A stretch of 64,000 nt of DNA from Litorivicinus sp. (GTDB lineage Bacteria > Pseudomonadota > Gammaproteobacteria > Pseudomonadales > Litorivicinaceae): NCBI GenBank assembly GCA_018401755.1, contig JAGYKJ010000002.1, positions 1-64,000 of the forward strand, written 5' to 3'. A model generated the notes under the pieces. The model did no database searches, was not told where the DNA came from, and saw only the letters and a list, made by a program, of their open reading frames with translations. Both the position numbers and the translations under genes were made by a program. Position 1 is the stretch's first letter; each line of letters starts with the position of its first letter. This document shows, piece after piece, positions 1 to 10,726 of this stretch.

Positions 1-1104
1 TTAGTCATGCGAGGTCAACCGCTATTTGGCAAAAAGAAGTCAGGTGGATCGGACAACGAATCGCAGGGCGGTGGTTTTAATTTATCTCCCAAGGCAATCG
101 GCGTGTTGGGCCTCATCATCGTCTTTGGCTACGCAGCCCTAGGGTTCTATAAGGTCGATGAGCAGGAGCGCGCTGTGGTGTTGCGGTTTGGTGAGTTTTT
201 GGAAACAAAAACACCAGGTCTGCGCTGGAACGCGCCGATTATTGATGAAGTCAATACCGTGAATGTGACTCGTGTTCGGACACACACTACGCAAGGGGTC
301 ATGTTGACTGAAGACGAGAATATCGTCGATGTGACCTTGGGCGTTCAGTATGTGGTTTCTGATCCGAAATCGTATTTGCTAAATGTGCGCGAGCCAGATG
401 TCACTTTAACGCATGCGACCGACTCTGCAATCCGCCATGTGGTCGGTTCTGCTGAGATGGGTGGAGTGATTTCTGAAGGCCGAGAGGTCTTGGGCTCTGA
501 TGTCCAAGAGCGGTTACAACGGTATCTAGAGAGCTATCAAGCGGGCCTCCGTGTGGTGAAAGTGAACATCGAAAACTCACAGCCACCTCGACAGGTGCAA
601 TCGGCATTTGATGACGTCATCAAGGCTCGTGAGGATGAGCAACGCCTGAAAAACCAAGCAGAAGCTTATGCGAACGGGATTATTCCCGAAGCACGTGGTC
701 GCGCACAGCGTGTCCTAGAGGAGGCGAATGCGTATCGTGAGCAGGTTGTTGCACGTGCTCAAGGTGAGGCAGATCGCTTCTTAAAGTTGTACGCGGAATA
801 TGCCAAGGCGCCCGAAGTGACACGTCAGCGTTTGTACATTGATGCGGTACAAGAAGTCATGCAACGCTCTTCCAAGGTCATGGTCGATGTGAGTTCAGGG
901 TCAAATATCATGTATTTGCCGCTTGACCGAATTGCAGGTCAGATAGCGCCATCTCTCGCGAATTCTGCGCGTTCAACGTCGTCAGTGACTGGATCCGGAG
1001 GGTTGAATCCAACGGATATTCGATCTTTGACTGATCAAGTGCTTGCGGAGCTTCGTGCACGCCAAGATGGTTCAGATACACGGTCATCAGGAGGGATTCG
1101 TTAA
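1..1104 (+). CDS. hflK: HflK, membrane protease modulator (5' partial)
   Basis: Subunit of the HflK-HflC complex, which sits in the inner membrane around FtsH and modulates its proteolysis. The visible part has a Gly/Ser/Lys-rich N-terminal stretch, one transmembrane segment (about residues 30-48 counted from the ATG at position 7), and an SPFH/band-7 domain that opens with the typical VDEQERAVVLRFG. A long Ala/Glu/Arg helix follows (about 205-265). The reading frame is open to base 1 (codons TTA GTC ATG) and family members normally start with a longer Asn/Gly-rich region, so the true start probably lies outside the window. The stop overlaps the hflC ATG by one base. Confidence 0.93.
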   Translation, partial: LVMRGQPLFGKKKSGGSDNESQGGGFNLSPKAIGVLGLIIVFGYAALGFYKVDEQERAVVLRFGEFLETKTPGLRWNAPIIDEVNTVNVTRVRTHTTQGVMLTEDENIVDVTLGVQYVVSDPKSYLLNVREPDVTLTHATDSAIRHVVGSAEMGGVISEGREVLGSDVQERLQRYLESYQAGLRVVKVNIENSQPPRQVQSAFDDVIKAREDEQRLKNQAEAYANGIIPEARGRAQRVLEEANAYREQVVARAQGEADRFLKLYAEYAKAPEVTRQRLYIDAVQEVMQRSSKVMVDVSSGSNIMYLPLDRIAGQIAPSLANSARSTSSVTGSGGLNPTDIRSLTDQVLAELRARQDGSDTRSSGGIR

Positions 1105-1979
1105 TGTCGGGTCGTCAAATGGGAATATTGATCGGTGTGGTGATTCTCTTGGGAATCATTTCAAATTCACTTTACGTTGTGAATGAGCGCGAGCGCGCGG
1201 TTCTCCTCAAGTTTGGTGAAGTGGTGGACACTGACGTTCAGCCGGGACTGCATTTTAAAATTCCGGTGGTCAATGATGTACGTCGTTTCGAAGCGCGTCT
1301 TATCACACTAGATACGCCATCTCAGCGGTATTTGACCTCGGAGAAGAAGGCATTGATTGTGGATTCCTTCGTAAAGTGGCGTGTTGCAGATGCTGGTAAA
1401 TACTACACCGCGACCGGTGGTGATGAATTTACTGCGAATAATCTGCTCTCTTCGCGCGTCGATAACGGACTCCGAAATAAATTTGGTGAACGGACGGTCT
1501 ACGAAGTGGTGTCTGGTCAACGCGATGAGTTAATGGCCCAGATCACTGCAGAATTGGATGGTATAGCCGGCGAGGAGCTTGGAATTCATGTCATGGATGT
1601 CCGAGTAAAGGGGATTGATCTCCCTCCAGAGGTGTCCAGCGCGGTCTATTCGCGGATGAGTTCTGAGCGGGAACGTGATGCTCGTGATCTTCGGGCCCGC
1701 GGTCGCGAGCTTGCCGAAGGTATTGAGGCAGATGCGGATCGCCAGGAAACAGTGATCAGTGCAAATGCATACCGGGAATCACAACAGGTCCGTGGTGAGG
1801 GAGATGCACTGGCCGCAGATATCTATGCCAATGCATTCAATCAAGATCCTGAGTTCTATGCGTTTTATCGGTCGATAGAAGCATACCGCTCTTCCTTCTC
1901 TGGCAAGGATGATCTCCTTGTGATTGATCCAGAAAGCGAATTCTTCCGTTATCTGAACAACCCGATGGGGAATAACTAA
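1104..1979 (+). CDS. hflC: HflC, membrane protease modulator
   Basis: Partner of HflK in the FtsH-associated complex, anchored in the inner membrane with most of the protein outside the cytoplasm. It has an N-terminal transmembrane helix (about residues 5-25), the conserved VNERERAVLLKFGEV at the start of the SPFH domain, and a charged C-terminal helix. At 291 residues it has normal length. The ATG shares one base with the hflK stop, indicating translational coupling. Its 3' end overlaps the convergent psd stop by four bases. Confidence 0.95.
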   Translation: MSGRQMGILIGVVILLGIISNSLYVVNERERAVLLKFGEVVDTDVQPGLHFKIPVVNDVRRFEARLITLDTPSQRYLTSEKKALIVDSFVKWRVADAGKYYTATGGDEFTANNLLSSRVDNGLRNKFGERTVYEVVSGQRDELMAQITAELDGIAGEELGIHVMDVRVKGIDLPPEVSSAVYSRMSSERERDARDLRARGRELAEGIEADADRQETVISANAYRESQQVRGEGDALAADIYANAFNQDPEFYAFYRSIEAYRSSFSGKDDLLVIDPESEFFRYLNNPMGNN

Positions 1980-2839
1980 GGCGCAGTTTTGGGGAGGGCC
2001 GCAAGGCCCTCGCCCATTTTCACAGCCCGTCCTGGCTGCAGTGCGGACAATGCAGCGCCAATCTGTTTTGGAACCATCAGAATGACGGTGGATCCAAACC
2101 TGAATCGACCAATCTCATCGCCTTGTTTAAAACTATGCTTCGATCCGCTGTGATACCGCCAATCGCTGATTGAGATTCCTGGTGGCGTCACAATCCCAGC
2201 CCAGATGGTTTCAATTGAGGCGACGAGCATTGCGCCGACTAACACCATCACAAAGGGTCCATGACCTGTTTTAAAATGAAGCACGACGCGCTCATTGCGA
2301 GCAAAGACGCCAGGAATGCGATCTGTTGTCGTGGTATTCACCGAGAATAACCGTCCCGGTACGTGAATCATTCGCTTTAGTTCCCCATCCATGGGCATGT
2401 GCACCCGGTGGTAATCTTGAGGCGACAGGTACACGGTCACAAACTCTCCGCCGATAAAGGTCGCGGTGTCATCACTGTGCCCCAGTAAACTGTCGACCGT
2501 GAATTCATGTCCTTTGGCACGTAGCGTGCCATCTTCAGTGATGTGTCCAGCTTGGTATACGCATCCGTCGGCAGGTGAAGTCACCCAATCGGCGCCAGCC
2601 AGCGTGCGCGCATTAGCTTTCAATGCACGTGTAAAAAATGCATTGAAGTGAGGATAGCCCTCGGGATCACTGATTTCGGCATCTGCGAGATCAATCTTGA
2701 AGCGCTGGATGGCAAGGTGAATGAGTCTATTTTTGACCGCAGGGATTTCGCACAGGGCGAGTTGACCCACTGTCCGTGAGAGCAGGTGTCCCGGTAATAG
2801 GTACTGAAGGGCGATTTTGACATCTTCAAACATGGTCAT
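1976..2839 (-). CDS. psd: Phosphatidylserine decarboxylase proenzyme
   Basis: Decarboxylates phosphatidylserine to phosphatidylethanolamine at the inner membrane. The proenzyme cleaves itself at a Gly-Ser bond to make a pyruvoyl group. The cleavage motif is visible near the C terminus as FGST (residues 248-251, Ser250) where most bacterial enzymes have LGST. The SPADG motif (about 88-92) and YHRVHMP (about 143-149) supply the likely catalytic Asp and His. At 287 residues it is somewhat shorter than the E. coli enzyme. The start overlaps the rsgA stop as ATGA, so the two genes are coupled. The pairing with rsgA is common in gammaproteobacteria. Confidence 0.95.
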   Translation of the reverse strand: MTMFEDVKIALQYLLPGHLLSRTVGQLALCEIPAVKNRLIHLAIQRFKIDLADAEISDPEGYPHFNAFFTRALKANARTLAGADWVTSPADGCVYQAGHITEDGTLRAKGHEFTVDSLLGHSDDTATFIGGEFVTVYLSPQDYHRVHMPMDGELKRMIHVPGRLFSVNTTTTDRIPGVFARNERVVLHFKTGHGPFVMVLVGAMLVASIETIWAGIVTPPGISISDWRYHSGSKHSFKQGDEIGRFRFGSTVILMVPKQIGAALSALQPGRAVKMGEGLAALPKTAP

Positions 2840-3876
2840 GCATTTCCTTCAGAAAGCGTCGATAGAATTCGGTGAAAGGACGCGAGACGCTCCTTCGATA
2901 ACGTACCTTGGCGGACCGCATCTTGAACCGCACAGCCGGGTTCCTGATGATGTCGGCAATCGCGAAATCGGCACAGACCAATGAATCTGGCCAAATCAAC
3001 AAAGCCTCGCTCCACTTCTTGGCGAGAAATTTGGTCCAGTCCAAAGTCTCGGATACCTGGAGAGTCAATAATCGATCCGCCGCCCTCATACGCGTAGAGG
3101 CGGGCCGTGGATGTGGTGTGTCGTCCCAGGCGTGTCTGCTGATGAAGATGGCCCACCCGGATCGTCTGATCCGGGAGTAGCGCTTGGACCAGACTGGATT
3201 TCCCGACTCCCGATTGGCCAATAAAGACGGAACTTTTGTCAGTTAAGCAGGCTGCAAGTGATTCGAGACCGCCGGCATCCTTCGCAGATGCCTCAACAAT
3301 TGCATAACCGATGGATTGATATCGTGTCTTTAGTAACTCGACAGCACGCATCCCATCGCTACGCTGTATCAGTAAGTCCACTTTATTGATCACGATAAGC
3401 GGTGGAATTCCGGCAACTTCGGTAGCCACCAAATAACGATCCAACAGCTCAGGTTGCGGTGCAGGCTCCAATGCCGTCACGATCACAATCTGATCGACAT
3501 TGGCAGCCATGGCCTTCAGTTGGCCTCGATTGTCGGGTCGTGCTAAGACATTGAGTCGCGGTTCAAGCGCAGTGACGATGCCTAAGTCCCCACTGATTTG
3601 ATAGATGACCTGGTCGCCGGTCACTAATCCAGTCAAATTGGCGCGGCAGTGACAGCGGACCGCGGGCCCATCAGGTTGCCCAATGAGGTTACAGGGGACG
3701 ACTTCCACCTGTTTTCCAAAGCGGGCAACGATGCGGCCTCGAAGAGGTTCACCGAGCGCACCGTCAGCCCACAGCTGATCCACTGTTTCAGCATGACGAG
3801 AGGCGCGGTCAAGGCGGTCTGTCTGGATTTTTTCAATCCGCCAGGCCTGTTGTCGGGTCAATTTGCGTTTGCTCAT
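2836..3876 (-). CDS. rsgA: RsgA, 30S ribosome-maturation GTPase
   Basis: Circularly permuted GTPase that helps late maturation of the small ribosomal subunit. The G4 motif NKVD (residues 164-167) precedes the P-loop GQSGVGKS (220-227) and DSPG (271-274), which is the signature permutation. The C-terminal zinc knuckle has Cys302, Cys307, His309 and Cys315. An OB-fold precedes the GTPase. I chose the ATG at 3876, giving MSKRKLTRQQAW, because that is the family N terminus; an in-frame ATG ten codons upstream at 3906 is possible and neither has a strong ribosome-binding site. It is transcribed divergently from rnr. Confidence 0.95.
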   Translation of the reverse strand: MSKRKLTRQQAWRIEKIQTDRLDRASRHAETVDQLWADGALGEPLRGRIVARFGKQVEVVPCNLIGQPDGPAVRCHCRANLTGLVTGDQVIYQISGDLGIVTALEPRLNVLARPDNRGQLKAMAANVDQIVIVTALEPAPQPELLDRYLVATEVAGIPPLIVINKVDLLIQRSDGMRAVELLKTRYQSIGYAIVEASAKDAGGLESLAACLTDKSSVFIGQSGVGKSSLVQALLPDQTIRVGHLHQQTRLGRHTTSTARLYAYEGGGSIIDSPGIRDFGLDQISRQEVERGFVDLARFIGLCRFRDCRHHQEPGCAVQDAVRQGTLSKERLASFHRILSTLSEGNA

Positions 3877-3946
3877 GGGTGAAGTGTAGGCGAAGCGTGA
3901 CTTCACGACTATCGATCCGCATTATGTGAGCTTGAAAGGAGTATCT

Positions 3947-6285
3947 ATGAAAGACCCCTATGGTGAGCAGGAAGTCTCACGCTACAACATGCCGGTCGCG
4001 TCGCGACAATGGTTAATGGACCTTTTAGAGTCGCACGGCCAGCCGCTGACGCTTGATGCACTGGTCGAATTAACAGGTACCCCCCAGAATTACTGGATGG
4101 TTTGCAGGCGCGATTATTTGCGATGTGTCGGGATGGACAGATCATTCAGGATCGCATCGATCGTTTTGTTCTAGTCAACCGCGCCGGTCTTGTTGCTGGC
4201 GTGGTGCATGCACACCGAGATGGCTACGGATTTTTCGTACCAGATGATGGGTCGGAGAGTTTGTATTTGCACGATCGACAAATGCGTCGGGTCTATCACG
4301 GTGATCGCGTCTTGGTGGCGCAGATGCCGCCGTCGAAAAAGTCGCGTGATAAGCGTGAAGCGCGCATTGTTGAGATCATTGAGCGCAAAACCACCCGAAT
4401 AGTGGGTCGGGTCCGCCACCAAGCGGGTATTCATTTTGTGACGCCAGAAGATGATCGGTATCTTCATGAGGTCTTAATTCCAGAAGATCGACTCAATGGA
4501 GCGCGAGCCGGCCAGTTTGTGGTTGTTGAACTCGAAACCTTCCCTGAAACGCATCAACAACCGATTGGACATGTTGTGGATTTGGTCGGCTCCGCCTCTG
4601 ATGCCGGGATTGAAATCCAAGTCGCTATTCGGACACATGACCTTCCCTATCAATTTTCGCCGCAAGCCCTTGCCGAAGCGGATGCCTTTGGGACCGAGAT
4701 ACGTCCGTCAGCGATTTCCAATCGGGTGGATCTGCGTGATCTTCCTTTTGTGACCATTGATGGTGCCGATGCGCGTGATTTTGACGATGCAGTGTGCGCT
4801 CAGGCGAAGGGACGCGGTGGTTGGACCCTGTGGGTTGCGATTGCCGATGTGGCCCACTACGTGACACCAGGGTCTGCATTGGATGAGGCAGCGATTGAAC
4901 GGGGTACGTCTGTGTATTTCCCATCTGAAGTCCTTCCCATGCTGCCCGAAACGCTCTCGAATGGATTGTGTTCGTTAAATCCTAATGTGGATCGATTGGC
5001 TTTGGCTGTGCAGATGGAGATTGCCAGCACCGGACGCTTGACCAGTTACCGTTTCGAGGAAATCGTCTTTCGGTCGAAGCAACGATTAACCTACGAGCAA
5101 GTTCAGTCAGCCTTAGATGCGGTCGATTCGACTGATCTTGGTCGAAAGGAGTTGGTGGAGGCCTTGCAAAAGACGCCTGTATTCTCCTCACCAGAGATTG
5201 GAGCAGGCATTGGTGAATTGTACGTGCTGTATCGGATGTTGCGGTCACAGCGCGAAGATCGTGGGGCGCTGGATTTTGATTCGGTAGAACCGGCATTTCA
5301 GTTTGATGAGCGGGGAAAAATTTCCGGTGTTGTACCGCGTACCCGATTGGAGGCGCATAAACTCATCGAGGAGTGCATGCTGGCTGCAAACGTCGCTGCT
5401 GCGCGCTGCTTGAAGCGGCTGAAGTTACCGACCTTGTATCGCATTCATGAGGGGCCAACTGATGAGCGATTGGCGGCATTACGCCAGTTCTTGGGCTCCA
5501 TGGGCTTAGGTTTGGGGGGCGGTGAAAAACCGGAGCCGTCGGATTATCAGAGCCTATTGGACCAGGCGACCAATCGTCCCGATTTCCCGTTGATTCAGGC
5601 AATGATTCTACGCTCGATGCAGCAGGCCAAGTATTCACCAGATCCGGATGTGGGTCACTTTGGCTTGAGTTACGACAATTACACGCACTTCACCAGTCCG
5701 ATTCGTCGCTATCCAGACTTGACCGTGCATCGACTGCTCAAGCGTATTATTCAGACAGGTGCGCAAGAGACGCCGTCGGCACTGGATCGTGACGGTTTGC
5801 CGGATATGGCTCGGATGATTGCGTTGGGTGAACACTGCTCGATGACGGAGCGGCGCGCTGATGAAGCCAGTCGGGATGTCGGGCAATGGCTCAAGTGTCA
5901 ATTTATGCGCGAGAAGCTCGGCGAAGAATACTCAGGAACAATTACCGGCGTTGCTGGCTTTGGATTGTTTATCTTACTCGATGCGCTCTTTGTGGAAGGC
6001 ATGGTGCACGTCACGCAACTGCCGCCTGATTATTATGTGTTCAATGATGCACAGCATACCTTGATTGGCGAAAAGACACGTCGCGTCTATCGGTTGGCTG
6101 ACAGTGTTCGTGTGACCATCGCCCGGGTGGATTTGGATGCGCGGCGCATTGATTTTGCGATCGCTGGGGATTCGCAACAGCCCCGTAAGGTCTCGATACG
6201 CGACCGGTTACGGAGCGGCGATGTGAGTAAGGGGCGGAGTGCGAAGCCCAGTGGTGAAAGTCGTCAACGAAAGAAGGGGCGCTAA
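3947..6285 (+). CDS. rnr: RNase R exoribonuclease, apparent -1 frameshift
   Basis: Processive 3'-5' exoribonuclease of the RNB family that degrades structured RNA. The ATG at 3947 has AAAGGAG five bases upstream. The N-terminal winged-helix/cold-shock part reads in frame as far as VELTGTP at about 4084; the rest (LDGLQARL onward) lies in the -1 frame to the stop at 6285. Adding one C to the six-C run at 4080-4085 restores an unbroken protein that matches E. coli RNase R across the join. The RNB catalytic motif DARDFDDAV (around 4770) and a C-terminal S1 domain with a basic tail are intact. Either a sequencing error or a real homopolymer mutation would explain it. It overlaps rlmB by one base. 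Confidence 0.9.
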
Positions 6286-7104
6286 TGAGTCGTCGGCCAT
6301 ATAAGCCTGCGGGCCGGCCACCTCCCCACGACTTTGGTTCTGGGCATGTGTTGGTGGGTGGCATGCACGCTGTCCGTGCGTTGATAGAAACAGGGCGAGC
6401 GCGTTCTGTGCTGGTTCGTGCTGGGGTGCGCGAAGCCCGACTGACTGCCTTGCTTGATCGGGCGCATGCGCATGGAATCCGGATTCAGGAATTAGCGACG
6501 GATGTATTTGACCAGCAAGCGCCGTTGGATCTCAATCATCAGGGTATTCTGGCGGAGGCCAGACCTCAGGATGTGCAGCCTGAAAACGCCTTGGCACCAT
6601 GGCTTGAGCCGCTGAAAAACCCCTTGCTACTGGTTTTGGATGGCGTGACAGACCCGCATAACTTTGGTGCGTGTTTACGCAGTGCTGAGGCCTTTGGTTG
6701 CGCAGGTGTCATTGTTCCAAAGGATGGTTCGGCGCCCTTAAATCAGGTGGCACGAAAAACCGCCTCAGGTGCGGCTGAGCTGATTCCGATTTTTCGAGTC
6801 ACGAATTTGGCGCGATGCCTGCGGCAACTGCAGCAGGATGGGTTTTGGGTGGTTGGTGCCGCAGGTGAGGCGTCTGGGAGCCTAGCGCAGGCTGCGCATC
6901 AGGGTCCGATGGTGGTTGTCATGGGTGGCGAGGGGAGTGGTTTGCGGCGATTGACTCGTGAGACTTGCGACAGCTTGGTGTCGATTCCCATGGCAGGGAC
7001 GAATTGAGAGCTTAAATGTGAGCGTTGCCACCGGTGTGCTCCTCTATGGCGTCCAATCCTTACGCGGTCAGCTGGGTCATGCACATCCGGAAGGGGTCGT
7101 CTGA
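6285..7104 (+). CDS. rlmB: RlmB-type 23S rRNA 2'-O-methyltransferase, apparent frameshift
   Basis: SPOUT-family methyltransferase; E. coli RlmB methylates G2251 of 23S rRNA. As read, the frame stops at 7005-7007 just after SIPMAG. The missing C-terminal knot ([11 protein letters not shown] and about 20 more residues) continues in the next frame to a TGA at 7102-7104. Removing one A at 7002-7003 turns ACG AAT TGA into ACG ATT GAG and gives about 272 residues. The [13 protein letters not shown] and [10 protein letters not shown] motifs are intact. The restored stop overlaps the nrdR ATG as ATGA, which strongly supports the longer product. A basic N-terminal extension of about 22 residues is present relative to E. 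coli. Confidence 0.88.
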
Positions 7105-7559
7105 TGCGCTGTCCATTTTGTCATGCTGTGGACACTAGGGTGATCGACTCGCGGCTACACGCGGATGGCACACAAATTCGACGTCGGCGAGAGTGTGTCC
7201 AATGTGATCAACGATTCTCGACCTATGAGATGTATGAATTAGTGATGCCACGGATCGTCAAAAGTCATGGTGAGCGAGAAAATTTTGACGAAGACAAGCT
7301 ACGCCGCGGGTTTGAACGGGCACTTGAAAAACGGCCGGTGAGTACGGTTCAGATTGACGCCTGTATTCAACGGATTAAGCGACAACTGCAGGCTGAATCC
7401 GATAAGGAAGTGCCCAGTCGTCGGATCGGAGAACATGTGATGGCGGAATTAAAGGCACTCGATCAAGTGGCTTACGTTCGTTTTGCCTCGGTGTATCGGA
7501 GTTTTAGTGATGTGACCGAATTTATTGGCGAAATTGAGAAGCTCTCACGCCATGACTGA
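7104..7559 (+). CDS. nrdR: NrdR, ribonucleotide reductase repressor
   Basis: Zinc-ribbon and ATP-cone transcriptional repressor that controls ribonucleotide reductase genes in response to nucleotide levels. The N-terminal ribbon has the CPFC and CVQC cysteine pairs (residues 3/6 and 31/34). The ATP-cone follows from about residue 46. It has the usual length of 151 residues. It heads the riboflavin cluster, an arrangement common in gammaproteobacteria, and overlaps ribD by eight bases. Confidence 0.96.
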   Translation: MRCPFCHAVDTRVIDSRLHADGTQIRRRRECVQCDQRFSTYEMYELVMPRIVKSHGERENFDEDKLRRGFERALEKRPVSTVQIDACIQRIKRQLQAESDKEVPSRRIGEHVMAELKALDQVAYVRFASVYRSFSDVTEFIGEIEKLSRHD

Positions 7560-8703
7560 TCAATCAATGGATGCTCGAGCAATGGCTGAGGCGCTTCGTT
7601 TGGCGCGCCGCGCACTGCATACCACGCGAGAAAACCCGCGGGTTGGTGCGGTGATCTACGCGAGTGACAAGATTTTATCAGCAGGTTGGCATCAAGCGCC
7701 GGGTCATCCCCATGCAGAAATCAACGCACTTAACGCGTTACCTGATCGGGCGCTTGCGCGCGGTGCCACCTGTGTTGTGACCTTAGAGCCATGCCAGCAT
7801 CAGGGCCGCACAGGCCCCTGTACACAGGCATTAATTGAGGCAGGCATCTCGCGTGTCGTGATGGCGATGGAGGATCCCAATCCGCTTGTGCGAGGTCGTG
7901 GCCGACAGGCCCTGATCGATGCGGGTATTGAGGTCGAAGTGGGATTAATGGCCACCGAAGCGGCCTTGTTGAATCCAGGCTTTATCAAACGGATGACCGT
8001 GGGACTGCCTTGGATTACCCTCAAATCGGCTGCATCACTCGACGGCAAGACAGCCATGGCTGATGGGGAGTCGCAATGGATTACCGGCTCAGAGAGTCGT
8101 GCCGACGTGCAGCGCGAGCGGGCTCGCGCTGGGGCGATTGTGACGGGGATTGGGACGTTACTTGCTGACAATCCGCGTTTGACTGTGCGGTATGCGGAAA
8201 TTGGCTTAGATCCCGCTCCCTTATCGGTTGATGATCAACCGATCAGAGTCATTGTTGACAGCCGTGCACGATTACCTGCACAGACTAATTTGACCGACTG
8301 TCCTGGCCCTGTCGTCTGGGTCACGGCTGTGCCAGTTGAGAATCATCCCTTGGTGGAGACGCGCCGAGTGACGCATTGGTATCTCCCGGATCTCAGTGGC
8401 AAGGTGGATTTGCGTGCCATGTGTCAACGGTTTGCCGAGCATGGAGTCAACGAATTGTTTGTGGAAGCCGGAGAACACTTAGCCGGTGGTTTTATTGACG
8501 CAGGCTTGGTGGATCGCGGGCTCCTGTACTTGGCTCCGAAATTACTTGGGCGTGGCGCTCGATCTTTGTATGATGTCGCCCCCCCAGATCTGGCGTCCGC
8601 ACCACAGGTTGTGTTCACCGATGTACGCCAGATTGGCGATGATTTGCGGCTCGAGTGGCAGCTAAGAGAGAACGAATGGCCCTGGACTCAATTGAAACGC
8701 TAA
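7552..8703 (+). CDS. ribD: RibD, bifunctional pyrimidine deaminase/reductase
   Basis: Catalyses the second and third steps of riboflavin synthesis: deamination of the GTP cyclohydrolase product and reduction of the ribose side chain. The N-terminal deaminase domain has the zinc-binding HAE (residues 54-56) and Cys81/Cys90 of [13 protein letters not shown]. The reductase domain follows from about residue 150, including [18 protein letters not shown]. The start at 7552 gives [15 protein letters not shown]; the ATG at 7567 is an alternative. The C terminus overlaps ribB by 28 bases. Confidence 0.95.
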   Translation: MTDQSMDARAMAEALRLARRALHTTRENPRVGAVIYASDKILSAGWHQAPGHPHAEINALNALPDRALARGATCVVTLEPCQHQGRTGPCTQALIEAGISRVVMAMEDPNPLVRGRGRQALIDAGIEVEVGLMATEAALLNPGFIKRMTVGLPWITLKSAASLDGKTAMADGESQWITGSESRADVQRERARAGAIVTGIGTLLADNPRLTVRYAEIGLDPAPLSVDDQPIRVIVDSRARLPAQTNLTDCPGPVVWVTAVPVENHPLVETRRVTHWYLPDLSGKVDLRAMCQRFAEHGVNELFVEAGEHLAGGFIDAGLVDRGLLYLAPKLLGRGARSLYDVAPPDLASAPQVVFTDVRQIGDDLRLEWQLRENEWPWTQLKR

Positions 8704-9800
8704 TTCGGGACATGCGCGCTGGCAAGATGGTCATCTTAATGGATGACGAAGGTCGCGAAAACGAAGGCGATCTCATTTTGGCGGCGACACATGTCACCCC
8801 GGAAGCCATTAATTTTATGGCGCGATATGCACGTGGTTTGATTTGTCTGACCCTAACAGAAGATCGCTGTCGTCAGCTGGGTCTGCCGTTGATGGTGCAG
8901 CGGAATACGGAGCGGCATAAAACCGCATTCACGGTCAGTATCGAGGCGGCTGAAGGCGTGACCACTGGGATCAGTGCAGCCGATCGCGCACGCACGGTAC
9001 AGGCGGCTGTTTCGCCGCAAGCGAAGCCCTTAGATTTAGTCCAACCAGGTCACATTTTTCCAGTGATGGCACAGCCTGGTGGTGTCCTGATGCGCGCTGG
9101 TCATACTGAGGCTGGATGCGATTTGGCGCGACTCGCAGGACTTGAACCTGCATCGGTGATCTGCGAAGTCATGAATGAAGACGGCACCATGGCGCGTCGT
9201 CCTGAGCTCGAGGTCTTTGCACAGGCACACGGGATTGCCATTGGTACGATTGCGGACTTGATTCAGTACCGTGTCTCCCATGAAGCAACCATCAGTTTGC
9301 TCCGGGAACAACCGATTCAGACACGCTACGGCACCTTTCTATTGCGTGTCTATGAGGATGAAATTTTAGGTGGACAGCATTTGTGCTTGATTGCCGGCCA
9401 GCCGGATCCATCACGACCGTGCCTGGTGCGAGTCCATATCCCAGACACGCTCCGTGATCTAGTGCAAATCAATTGGGCAGAGCAAGGCTCTTGGCCCTTG
9501 GATGCTGCTTTAGCGGCTGTTGCCGATGCCGGTGAAGGGGTGGTGGTGATCTTGGAAGCACGCGGGCATGAGTCCCTTGTGAATCGCTTGGATGAGTATC
9601 TCACTGGGCAGCTCCCGAACCCAGGTGCGCGTCTCGTGCCCTACCTGACGGTAGGAACCGGCTCTCAGATTTTGAAACAGGCGCGGGTGGGACAGATGCG
9701 ATTATTATCACCACCCATGAAATTTGGGGCGATCTCGGGATTTGATCTCGAGGTGGTCGAATATCTGGAATATAGGGGATCTACCCATGCAAATGATTGA
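8676..9800 (+). CDS. ribB: RibB DHBP synthase fused to a degenerate GTP cyclohydrolase II-like domain
   Basis: The N-terminal domain makes 3,4-dihydroxy-2-butanone-4-phosphate from ribulose-5-phosphate. Its active-site loops DDEGREN (residues 23-29) and RAGHTE (140-145) are intact. The C-terminal half (about 207-370) has the overall GTP cyclohydrolase II layout but lacks the zinc cysteine cluster, which is present in the separate ribA at 12121. It is therefore unlikely to be an active cyclohydrolase. Such RibBA-like hybrids are known in proteobacteria. I chose the ATG at 8676 ([16 protein letters not shown]). It overlaps ribH by 14 bases. Confidence 0.92.
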   Translation: MALDSIETLIRDMRAGKMVILMDDEGRENEGDLILAATHVTPEAINFMARYARGLICLTLTEDRCRQLGLPLMVQRNTERHKTAFTVSIEAAEGVTTGISAADRARTVQAAVSPQAKPLDLVQPGHIFPVMAQPGGVLMRAGHTEAGCDLARLAGLEPASVICEVMNEDGTMARRPELEVFAQAHGIAIGTIADLIQYRVSHEATISLLREQPIQTRYGTFLLRVYEDEILGGQHLCLIAGQPDPSRPCLVRVHIPDTLRDLVQINWAEQGSWPLDAALAAVADAGEGVVVILEARGHESLVNRLDEYLTGQLPNPGARLVPYLTVGTGSQILKQARVGQMRLLSPPMKFGAISGFDLEVVEYLEYRGSTHAND

Positions 9801-10254
9801 AGGTCAGTTTGACGATGCCAATGCCCGCTACACGCTCGTTGTGGGTCGCTTTAACCAGTTTGTCGTTGACTCTCTTGTGGAGGGGGCGATGGATGCCCTG
9901 ATGCGGCACGGCGTGTTGGATGACAACATCACTGTGGTCCGTGTTCCTGGTGCCTATGAACTCCCGCTCGCTGCACAAGCGGTCGCGGAAAAAGGCGACG
10001 TGGATGCGATTATTGCACTCGGAGCTGTGATCCGTGGTGCCACGCCTCACTTTGACTATGTCGCCGGTGAAGCGGCGAGTGGCCTCAATCGTGTGCAGAT
10101 GGATACTGGCGTTCCAGTTGCCTTTGGGGTGTTGACCGTGGATTCGATTGAGCAAGCCATTGAACGCGCAGGCACTAAGGCCGGTAACAAAGGCGCAGAA
10201 GCGGCCATGGTGGCGATTGAGATGGTGTCACTGTTGAGACAGCTCGGTGGCTGA
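9787..10254 (+). CDS. ribH: RibH, lumazine synthase
   Basis: Condenses the RibD-pathway pyrimidine with dihydroxybutanone phosphate to form 6,7-dimethyl-8-ribityllumazine; family members assemble into pentamers or capsids. The motifs VPGAYELP and [14 protein letters not shown] carry the substrate and phosphate-binding residues. It is 155 residues long, normal for the family. The start at 9787 gives MQMIEGQFD. It overlaps both neighbours (ribB and nusB), so the whole run is probably one transcript. Confidence 0.95.
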   Translation: MQMIEGQFDDANARYTLVVGRFNQFVVDSLVEGAMDALMRHGVLDDNITVVRVPGAYELPLAAQAVAEKGDVDAIIALGAVIRGATPHFDYVAGEAASGLNRVQMDTGVPVAFGVLTVDSIEQAIERAGTKAGNKGAEAAMVAIEMVSLLRQLGG

Positions 10255-10726
10255 TACCCCGGAGACCTTGCCTGAGCTTCCCACCGCATCCCAGCGTCAT
10301 CGAGCGCGTGAAGCGGTCTTGCAGGCACTGTATCAATGGCAGCTGTCTGGCTATGCCATGCGTGAAGTGGAAGCTGTCTTTCGCGCCGATAACAACTTAA
10401 AACGGGCTGATTTAGCGTTCTTTCATCAAGCCCTGATGTATATCGATACCCACTATGATGATCTTGTGGATCAGTTAACCCCGCATTTAACCCGTCCTTT
10501 TCAAGATCTCACGCCCATCGAGCGTAACGTATTACTGCTCGGTGCCTATGAACTGATCGCGCGCATTGACATTCCCTTTCGGGTGGCGATTTCTGAAGCC
10601 GTGGCGCTGTCCAAAAAATATGGTGCGACCGACGGACACAAGTTCGTGAATGGTGTGCTGGATGCGTTGGCCAGTGAGGTTCGTGAGGTCGAAGTGACCC
10701 ACAGCAAGTCCCGTGAACGAATTTGA
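10247..10726 (+). CDS. nusB: NusB, transcription antitermination factor
   Basis: All-helical RNA-binding protein that, with NusE (S10), promotes antitermination on rRNA operons. The N-terminal [16 protein letters not shown] and the C-terminal [20 protein letters not shown] are diagnostic. The start is a GTG at 10247 inside the end of ribH (eight-base overlap). At 159 residues it has an N-terminal extension of a few residues over E. coli. It overlaps thiL by 14 bases. Confidence 0.95.
   Translation: MADTPETLPELPTASQRHRAREAVLQALYQWQLSGYAMREVEAVFRADNNLKRADLAFFHQALMYIDTHYDDLVDQLTPHLTRPFQDLTPIERNVLLLGAYELIARIDIPFRVAISEAVALSKKYGATDGHKFVNGVLDALASEVREVEVTHSKSRERI

Noticed and set aside
4982-5296. 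Minus-strand frames inside rnr
   Set aside because: Shadows of the conserved RNB domain with no start signal or similarity.
7525-8703. FMN riboswitch before the rib genes
   Set aside because: ribD and its neighbours overlap upstream coding sequence, leaving no room for an aptamer leader.
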